From contig CM065386.1 in assembly GCA_033060915.1 (NCBI GenBank), forward strand, positions 7,851,501 to 7,915,500: a stretch of 64,000 bases of DNA, given 5' to 3'. Shown here one piece after another: positions 56,790 to 64,000 of the stretch. The notes under the pieces are model-generated. The model searched no databases. It was not told the origin of the DNA and worked only from the letters and a program-made list of their open reading frames with translations. Source of the stretch: Euryodendron excelsum (taxonomy: Eukaryota; Streptophyta; Magnoliopsida; Ericales; Pentaphylacaceae). The stretch's first letter is position 1. Each line of letters opens with the position of its first letter. The position numbers and the translations under genes were made by a program.

Positions 56790-59324
56790 TCATCTGGGTC
56801 CTGAGAGAATTGAAGCCTCTGGTGGGACTGAAATATTTGGATTGACTTGTATGGGATTATCAACGTGGCTCATATTTAAGAAGTGATGGTCAGTGATTTG
56901 ATCCTTATCTGCTGAACCCTCTAAAACTTTCACAACCATTGAAATACTAGGCCTTCTATCATGAGTTTGAAGACACCATAGTCCAATCTTTATCATCTTT
57001 ACCGCTTCTTCTTTGTGACACCAAATATCCTCATTACATTCATTGATGAGATCATATAGTTGATCCTCTTCTGCCTTTGTTTTCACAATATTAATTAGAT
57101 GCCTAGATTCCGAGGAGTCTAAATTCTTCCGCCGGCAAACAGTTTCCAAGATAACAATGCCAAAGATGAAGACATCAGCTTTAACTAAGATATTTGAACC
57201 CCCAAATAACTCAGGAGCTAGATATCCTGGAGTTCCCTTCAATACAGTCAACACTAGGCTCTGATTCCTGTCGATCAATTTTGCTAAGCCAAAATCAGAA
57301 ATCTTGGCGTTGAAATCTCCATCAAGAAGTATATTTTGAGGTTTGATATCGAAGTGAATAATTTTCCTATTACACTCCTCGTGCAGATATTCAAGTCCCT
57401 TGGCTATGCCATACATAATTTTCTGCCGAATTTCCCAACCAAGTGTTTTTGCTTTGTCTAGATTGAAGATCCATTGATCCAAAGACCCATGGCACATGTA
57501 CTCATAAACCAATAGTCTATTTGATTTCTCAGCACAATATCCAATCAACCTCACTAAATTAAAATGGTCAACTTTGCCTATGGTGTTGACCTCTGCGAGA
57601 AATTCTTTTTTGCCTTGGCCTATCGAGTCCAACCATTTCACTGCAACTTTGGTTCCACTTCCGTCACACAAGACCCCCTCATACACACTTCCAAACCCTC
57701 CTTGGCCGAGCTTGATCTGGAAATTCTGCGTGCTCGATTTCAATTCTTCAAAAGAGAATTTTGTCAATGCTTCTGTAACTTGATCATCACATTCTTCCTC
57801 CGCATCATCTCTGTTCTTCAGCATTCTATGACCGTAGCACGTTCCAAAAACAAGAAATACAAGTCCACCGCAAAGAGAAGGTACCAGTACTAGAACCAAA
57901 TTTAAATTAGATGCAGCTGCTTTCTTTAGATCTGGCATTTTTTGAACCTTGATCAATGTGTAGGAATTAAAATCAACCTTCCGAAAAGAGTATAGTATCT
58001 CGTCTAGTTGCAAAGAACAATTACCAGATGAGACATTCTGGTCATACCGGAAAAAAGCGGTTTTGCAAGGACAATTGTTCAAACATGCTTCTTTACATTT
58101 CTGTAAGCTTGTATTCGAAAACATGGGAACGAAATCGAAGTATGTAACATTAGAGAGCTCCACAAATGTATGGGACTTGGAACCATCACTGCAAGACAAA
58201 GGGGTGATTTTTGCACATCCAACATTGGGTTCAAACGGCCTAAAGTAATTTGAATTTCCATTATGCTCCATTGGACAAGTGCACTGCTCACCAGCCAAGC
58301 AAACCCCGTAAGGGCCACATACTGTTGGGTGTGTGCAACCAATACCATCTTGAAAAAAGCTCAGTATATCTACAGAGGGCCTCGCAAAAAAATTAAATAA
58401 TTTTTCCACCCGATAAAGCAGTAATTGTCCATTTGGTTCCAGGACAATATACCGAAATTCAGGTGTTGATAAGTTGAAAGCGAACCGTACATACGTTTCA
58501 GTGCGGAAAATGCCATTGCCCATGTCAATGTCTCCGAAATCTAAACTGGTAAACCCAACCGAGTTGCCATGAAATAAAGGAGCATACTGTTTTGGGGGAT
58601 TTGAATCAAGAAAAGCACCCACTCTGTCTTTGGTCACAGATAAGTAGTACATACCTTTAGAGAAATTTGACGATGAATTCTGAGCTGTTAGCCTTTGGCC
58701 GTAATATATCCTCTGGTTCGGGAGCCATGTGTCGGTTGGGTGATCAAAAGACTGCCATACCACGCTATTGCTACCATTTAGAAGCATCAGATTTCCTCCC
58801 ACAGTTACCTCCATGCGAGCAACAGAATGGCCAGAGGTTTTGGTAGACCAAACATGATCACTACCATCTGCATCCTTCAGAATCAACTCTCCTTCTGTGG
58901 TAAAATCTAGAGTGGCGTTCTCCTCGACCGGCTTCTCTCTATTTGCTGACCACAAGACACGCGGTGGAGCATACGAGTCGTTCTGGACCTCGCCATGGAA
59001 AAAATTAGTTAGCATGAAGACAATAAGATAGAAAGAGTTGGCCGCCGCAGAGATTGAGACGGTTGTGTTTGTGAAGAAACCCAGTCCAAAAGGGGGATAA
59101 GAGTTATGAGACTTATTATCGTGCACAAGAAGGATTGGCCTCAAGATGCAGTCATTGAACTCCAGACTTCCTCTTTTGTTGGAGGGATTGTTTTTCCAAG
59201 AAGCAGAGACGTTGGCTGATGAAAAGTCGGCACCATATGCATATGCATTAATGCAAGGGAAGTGGAAAAAGGGAGGAAGAAATAGCACAAGGAGAACCCA
59301 GTTCTTGAGACCAGCCATAGCCAT
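56790..59324 (-). CDS. Receptor-kinase copy D: G-type lectin S-receptor-like Ser/Thr kinase (SD2-5-like)
   Basis: A single-exon gene of 844 aa from the first in-frame ATG (59324). The open frame extends nine codons further to a GTG, which is not a plausible plant start. Residues 1-31: signal peptide. About 65-205: bulb-type lectin domain (RVLWSANREKP, WQSFDHPTDTWLPNQ). About 325-352: EGF-like cysteine cluster. About 370-450: PAN-like cysteine region. About 473-496: membrane segment. About 525-800: kinase, with LGQGGFGSV (539-547), Lys563, HFDIKPQN (Asp659; no Arg before it, so a non-RD kinase), DFG (677-679) and APE (703-705). Probable plasma-membrane receptor; such kinases are often tied to immunity. 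Ligand unknown. Two odd residues in subdomain IX: DVFIFG (Ile720, usually Ser) and CRRKN (Arg731, usually Gly). Copy C has the usual residues. D is the only unbroken gene here. Confidence 0.93.
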   Translation of the reverse strand: MAMAGLKNWVLLVLFLPPFFHFPCINAYAYGADFSSANVSASWKNNPSNKRGSLEFNDCILRPILLVHDNKSHNSYPPFGLGFFTNTTVSISAAANSFYLIVFMLTNFFHGEVQNDSYAPPRVLWSANREKPVEENATLDFTTEGELILKDADGSDHVWSTKTSGHSVARMEVTVGGNLMLLNGSNSVVWQSFDHPTDTWLPNQRIYYGQRLTAQNSSSNFSKGMYYLSVTKDRVGAFLDSNPPKQYAPLFHGNSVGFTSLDFGDIDMGNGIFRTETYVRFAFNLSTPEFRYIVLEPNGQLLLYRVEKLFNFFARPSVDILSFFQDGIGCTHPTVCGPYGVCLAGEQCTCPMEHNGNSNYFRPFEPNVGCAKITPLSCSDGSKSHTFVELSNVTYFDFVPMFSNTSLQKCKEACLNNCPCKTAFFRYDQNVSSGNCSLQLDEILYSFRKVDFNSYTLIKVQKMPDLKKAAASNLNLVLVLVPSLCGGLVFLVFGTCYGHRMLKNRDDAEEECDDQVTEALTKFSFEELKSSTQNFQIKLGQGGFGSVYEGVLCDGSGTKVAVKWLDSIGQGKKEFLAEVNTIGKVDHFNLVRLIGYCAEKSNRLLVYEYMCHGSLDQWIFNLDKAKTLGWEIRQKIMYGIAKGLEYLHEECNRKIIHFDIKPQNILLDGDFNAKISDFGLAKLIDRNQSLVLTVLKGTPGYLAPELFGGSNILVKADVFIFGIVILETVCRRKNLDSSESRHLINIVKTKAEEDQLYDLINECNEDIWCHKEEAVKMIKIGLWCLQTHDRRPSISMVVKVLEGSADKDQITDHHFLNMSHVDNPIQVNPNISVPPEASILSGPR

Positions 59325-59428
59325 GGGCAGACACAGATACGGTTTTGGCACGCTGCCAAAAAGGAGAGAGAAAAAAAGGCAGGAGAAAAGGGAGAAAGGA
59401 AAAAAAGGAATGCAAAAAATGTGAGGGA

Positions 59429-59500
59429 AACTCTACCAATTTGATTTTAATTTATGAAATACACAACTCTACCAATTTGATTTTAATTTATGAAATACTC
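59429..59500 (-). repeat. 36-bp tandem duplication upstream of copy D
   Basis: AACTCTACCAATTTGATTTT plus 16 further bases occurs twice in a row (59429-59464, 59465-59500), differing at one base near the end. Unit C has a single copy (about 43443-43478). It lies 105-175 bp upstream of the ATG. Confidence 0.9.
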
Positions 59501-60869
59501 TTGAGGTAAACCAATAGAACACAATATGTTCCTTTTTAATGGCTTTCCAAAGAGTATATTTCTATCATTCTTTTTTAATATTCTTACCCGTTATTAAACT
59601 CTGTGATTTTATGATTTTAGTTCTATTGATTTTTTTTCTGCACATCTTTAGATATGTTGTCGTCGATAAAAGATTTTTGATAAAATTATTTTTGGTACTG
59701 TTGAATTTTGTTATAACTAATGTGTCATGAAACTAATTAATACATCTACAAACACCTATTGGTCAAAATATTTTATTAAAAGAAATTGTTCGGCCTTACT
59801 TCTAGGCTTGGATGGAAGAGTGACCCTACGGGGGGATAATGATTAACGGAATTTGATAATGTTATGAGGCGTGTGTGGTGTTTGGCATAATACTAGAAGG
59901 ATTAGGTATTGGGCCTCATAAAAATATTGAAATAAAATTATTATCAACATAGTTTTTCATGATTTTTACCGGCTCTAAATATATATATATATATATATAT
60001 TTAAGTCAATTTGTTGAACAAATTTAATTAATTGTTACATTTCATTTTAATTGTTATGAGCTGAGCATTTCTACTCTTGTCACATTGCATACTTTGCGGT
60101 TCATATTTTTCAAGAATAGGCTAAACATGTACTACTATGCAGTTTTTAGTGCACATTTAGTTGATTAATTTGAACCTGTGAAGAATTATACTTATTTTGG
60201 AAACATACATTAAGAGTAACATATCTTTAAGCTTGTATGGTTGTATTTTTATTTTAGAGATATAATTTGAGACCTAAATTGAAATTATGCTTTTTGAGAC
60301 ACGACGTATAAAATATTTTAATTATTTTATCTTGTAAAAATTAGTTTATTATTTTTTAGAGTTCATTTTTTCTTTGACGACATGATGTAAAATTATTATT
60401 TGAGATCATTTAATTTATGCATTTTATTTTTGACCGTCTAAAATTTTTCAATCATTACAAGCCACGTCCTTTATGTCCACCGATGCTTTAATTTTTTTTT
60501 TTTTTAATTTATTTTTGGGTACAAGTCATGCTTTTCTTTAGGGACAGAATTTTGCAAGATATTATTATACTAAAATTCCAATTCTCTTGGTACAATCATC
60601 ATTCATAACCAACTACCATTCGGTCTCTCATAGAGCCAGCGCCACAACTTAGACGCCTATTTAATCACCCATTTAACAAACATTCGGATGATTCCTGTGG
60701 TGCTTTCTGTGACTTCCCAAGTGGTCCAGGGCGATTTGGTCGTGAAGTTACATCTGGAAATGGGTGCCATTTATTTTATGCATTCTATTTATGTTCAGAT
60801 AGCTTCTTTGAAGTTATTTTGTTATTTATTGATAAAAGTGAACAATAACTGTAATAAATGTCAAAATTG

Positions 60870-60940
60870 CATTCAACCAAGGTTTGAACGTGTGACCCCA
60901 ATATAGAACACAAGGCATTCCACCACTAAACTTCTCTCTT
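60870..60940 (-). ncRNA. tRNA-like sequence, unit D
   Basis: Paralogue of 45870-45975. The minus strand has AGTTTAGTGGTGGAATGCC and GTTCAAACC words in tRNA A-box and B-box spacing. Weaker than the C copy. Confidence 0.3.
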
Positions 60941-62019
60941 TCTTTTCTGATTTATTCTACTTATTTGTATTTATTAATAAGTAATGCTAGAGTCACTGTT
61001 TTTTTTGCTGAATTTTCATCACAAATAGACAAAATATGATGAAATCCACATTATTCAATATATCTGGAATTCACTTACTTATGTTTATCTGTGATAATAA
61101 TTCAATGAACAAAATCGGTAGTTGTAGCATTTTTTTTATTAAAATACAATTGCACATGATGGAATTGAAGCATAAAAAATAATACTTACATAAATACATT
61201 TATATAAATGCATATATGTATAAATTGACTTAACTAAATATGTGTAAATATAAATAAATATACACGCTCTGAAGACGATCTCGTTCTTAGTTCTTTTGAT
61301 GAAGAATGATCTCCTACACCTGCTCATGCTCACGTTTTGTGCGACTTGGGTGCGAAACTACCCTATGGAGAGGAAGCCACGACACCCAACATTTGTGTAA
61401 CCCTTATATCATATATATATATATATATAATTATTGTTTCATCAAAAATTTATTCTACCGACAACCTTACAAATTTTTAATAAAATTAAGATCCTAGTCC
61501 GATTAAATATCAAAACTTTTATATAGGACATTGCAGGTTCTATCCATTTTTTGGATAAAAAACAATTAATTTGTCTTGTTTTCATATTTGTTGAAGATGA
61601 ATAGAAGTTGAATTTATTTTTCGTGTAAAAATTTATTCTTGTATCCTAATATATTTCTCACTCTTAAACTTATAAATATATAAGGGCAAATTAATTTAAA
61701 GTATAATAATTAGCTGAATTGGTAAAAATTTGTGTTTCAAGTTTGACAGCCCAAAAGCAAAATCTATTTTGGTTAATTATATTTTACTCGTTTATAGTTT
61801 GAGTGAAAATCAGATGTTCTTTTATAGATGAAAAAATGAGCACATAATTCCCTTAAAATTTGAATTTATCTGCAAAATAAATAAAACCGTGACAAATTTG
61901 TTGAAATAACACCAATGCCCCTTCAAAAAAAATTTTTTATTTTGACATAAAAAGACAAAATAGTCTTTTTGATGTTTCATTTTAAAGAAATAAAATGACA
62001 AAAATACATATTATAAAAT

Positions 62020-62900
62020 TACTGTTAATTCTCTCAATTTCCGTTCACATAATTTTTACTTAAACTACAAAGAAATAAAATATAATTAGCCCAATTATTT
62101 TTTTGTTTCTGAGTAGTCCTCCTTGTTGACCACTGCCCCGTCAAGTAAGTCACACAGGCAAGTCTCTAGCAGTATCAAGAAAAAATTGTCCGGTAGGACA
62201 CTAGCCAATGGGTTGTAATTAAAAAAATGCAATAACTTCGTAGACCGAGAGTCATATCCGTATGCCTTTCGTTATAATTTCCTATCATAACTGAAGTCTT
62301 CACATCTAATAATTTTTTAACAAGTAATATTAAAATTTAAACAAAATTTATTATCGACTGAAATAATTAAATGAGAGTCATTCACTAATAACAATAAAAA
62401 TACAAAACACTTATCATGATTACTCTTAATTATAAAAATATCACTATCACGTGTTATAGAATTACTATTAATTCTTTCAATTTTCATTTTTATAATTTTA
62501 GCTTAAACAACAAACAAATAAAATATAATTAGCCCAATTATTTATTTGTTTCTAAGTAGTCCTACTTGTTGACTACTGCCCCGTCAACTAAGTCACATAG
62601 GGAAGTCATATCTGGCAGTATCAAGAAAAATTGGTCCGGTAGGGCACTGGCCAATGGGTTGTAATTTTAAAAAATGCAATACCTTCTTCACCAAGAGTCG
62701 TTGACCAAGAGTCATATCCGTGTGCCTTTCGTTGTAATTTCCAATCATAACTGAAGTCTTCACACCTAATAATTTTTTAAAAAATAATATTAATATTTAT
62801 ATGAAATTTATTATCGAATGAGAGTCATTCACTTTAAAAAAAAATACAAAACTCTCATCATGATTACTCTTAATTATAAAAATATCACTATTATATTATT
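62020..62900. repeat. Tandem duplication of about 440 bp
   Basis: The segment starting ATTACTGTTAATTCTCTCAA (62020) recurs from ATTACTATTAATTCTTTCAA (about 62460), through GTAGTCC..GTTGAC..ACTGCCCCGTCAA, GAGTCATATCCGT and TTATTATCGA. Unit C has it once (about 47080-47500). Confidence 0.8.
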
Positions 62901-63020
62901 TTGCTTAATTCATACATAATGGTGGATGGAATGGGAGTCATTCATTTTGAAACAAAACATCCAAATGCTATTTTTTTAAATATTGTGTACAAAAAATTCT
63001 ACCAAAATAATGTGACAGTA

Positions 63021-63319
63021 GCATTTTGTGAGCCCATGACATCTTGATCCAATCCCTCTCTTGACTCATAAAATAGATTGAGGGAGGTGAGACTCATGTT
63101 GAAACCTTGATTTCCTCATGCATTTAGTGGAAGTATGATCGCTTCCAAGAAATGCGACATAAGAACTACACGTATACAGTTGCGATGTAGTAATAAAATT
63201 GGACAGTCTGAGGTCGATCCACAAGGAACTCAGTTGTTGTTTAGGAAAAAGAACTCTCTTGGCCAAATAAGAACTCAAAGAACAAAAACCACTCCGAAAA
63301 GAAAAGAAAAAAAATTAAT
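63021..63319. other. Junction between units D and E
   Basis: 300 bp without a gene. 63178-63230 (GTTGCGATGTAGTAATAAAA, then GGTCGATCCACAAGGAACT) resembles the end of a gypsy LTR on this strand and may be a fragment of one. Confidence 0.35.
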
Positions 63320-64000
63320 ACAAAAAACCAATCGTTGAGCCACTGGAGGGAAGTTCTAGATATTTCAAGTTTCATTAATACAAAAAAAAAAAATTATATG
63401 GAAGGTAGATTGGGTTAGGATAAGTAACAAAAACCCTTCAGATCTACCTTTCAAAAGATTATCCTAGGAAGCAGAATACTGGTGATATGAAGTACAAGCC
63501 CCTATCTGAGTAATATTCCTGTAAATGATCATGTATTAGCATGAATTTTGACTGTTACTCTTCAAACTTTCAAACTTACTCTTATTTATTGCTACCTGTT
63601 CTAGCATTCAACATTCGCAAGACTTGGCATCTGTGAAATCTTTCTGGTCAACCTTAAGGAAATTTTTGATATACATTACAAATGATGGTGAAAACTAGTA
63701 TTTGACTTGAATGGAACACGTGAAATTGAAAATTGCAAAACCTAGCCTTGTTTATAGCTTTGTTAAAGAACGAATGTTAATGCAACCCTAGAATAGTTAT
63801 GACTATGGCTATGTACAATTACAATGTATGTCAATGATAAGTGAAGAGACAAACCAATCATGCAATCGATACACAATATTTTTGCCGTAAAAACCTAAAC
63901 CAGAAAAAAAAAATCACGTGTCAACTTCGCCGGACAAAGATCATATACTAAAACCAATGTCAAATGGTTACAAGATCACTTACAACCCAATCCCCAATCG
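63320..64000 (-). repeat. 3' flank of the next unit (E), cut by the window end
   Basis: Matches 53645-54290 of unit D (CCACTGGAGGGAAGTTCTAG, GGAAGGTAGATTGGGTTAGG), including the start of the same insertion at about 63738. It predicts another receptor-kinase copy on the minus strand to the right. Confidence 0.75.

Larger units (their letters stand above)
59325..63020 (-). repeat. 5' flank of copy D
   Basis: Non-coding, matches 43381-47710. The leader on the minus strand has a long pyrimidine run ending TTTTTGGCAG just before the GTG codon, which could be an acceptor of a 5' UTR intron (uncertain). A 36-bp tandem duplication lies at 59429-59500. AT microsatellites at 59983-60000 and 61413-61428. 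A tRNA-like stretch at 60870-60940 and a 440-bp tandem duplication at about 62020-62900. Confidence 0.7.

Noticed and set aside
59325..59351. Start of copy D at the GTG at 59351 (nine extra residues)
   Set aside because: GTG is not a normal plant start. The first in-frame ATG at 59324 also gives a better signal peptide. The same applies to copies B and C.

Overview
The window looks like nuclear DNA of a flowering plant. It is AT-rich, it carries plant LTR retrotransposons of both superfamilies and hAT-type DNA transposons, and its only host genes are plant G-type (bulb-type) lectin receptor-like kinases. I cannot name the species from the sequence.

Layout. 1-8094 is a decayed Ty1/copia element on the minus strand with features of the SIRE/Maximus lineage; its 3' LTR is cut by the window start. 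It sits inside the reverse-transcriptase gene of a Ty3/gypsy (Athila/Tat-type) element on the plus strand. The 3' half of that gypsy element runs to about 16312 and ends in two LTR copies in tandem. From 16316 to the end lies a tandemly duplicated receptor-kinase locus, all genes on the minus strand. Copy A (17722-19628) is 5'-truncated, frameshifted, has a stop, and has Asn in place of the catalytic Asp. Copy B (20651-27645) is a 5' half split by a second copia element (21115-27337, TSD AAGAC), which itself holds a solo gypsy LTR (21890-23388, TSD GAATA). Copy C (40325-42871) is full length but for one TGA codon just before the ATP-binding Lys. Copy D (56790-59324) is the only open gene (844 aa). 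A third copia element (31586-37421, TSD AGAGC) split the A/B-to-C spacer. The 3' flank of a fifth unit (E) begins near 63320.

The duplicated unit is: spacer, X block, an array of small hairpin-bearing repeats with GA microsatellites, a 3' flank, the gene, and about 4 kb of 5' flank. Comparing units exposes later insertions cleanly, because one paralogue keeps the empty site. Examples are a hAT element carrying a captured exostosin (GT47)-like exon at 44610-45631, and two different hAT elements inserted within about 12 bp of the same paralogous site (38893-39383 and 55090-55849).

The most unusual structure is in the retrotransposon promoters. In at least two unrelated families, with weaker signs in a third, an array of short palindromes lies immediately upstream of the LTR TATA box. 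In the copia element at 1-8094 and in the gypsy element, a second cassette (palindromes plus TATA) lies inside the element, 3' of pol. In the copia element both arrays are pairs of GAGTCGACTC-like decamers 21-22 bp apart repeated every 70-72 bp.

The host genes form one family of probable plasma-membrane lectin receptor kinases. D is the only candidate for a functional product, and its kinase has two odd substitutions. All mobile-element genes are broken. Alignments were made by eye, so identities and some boundaries are approximate.
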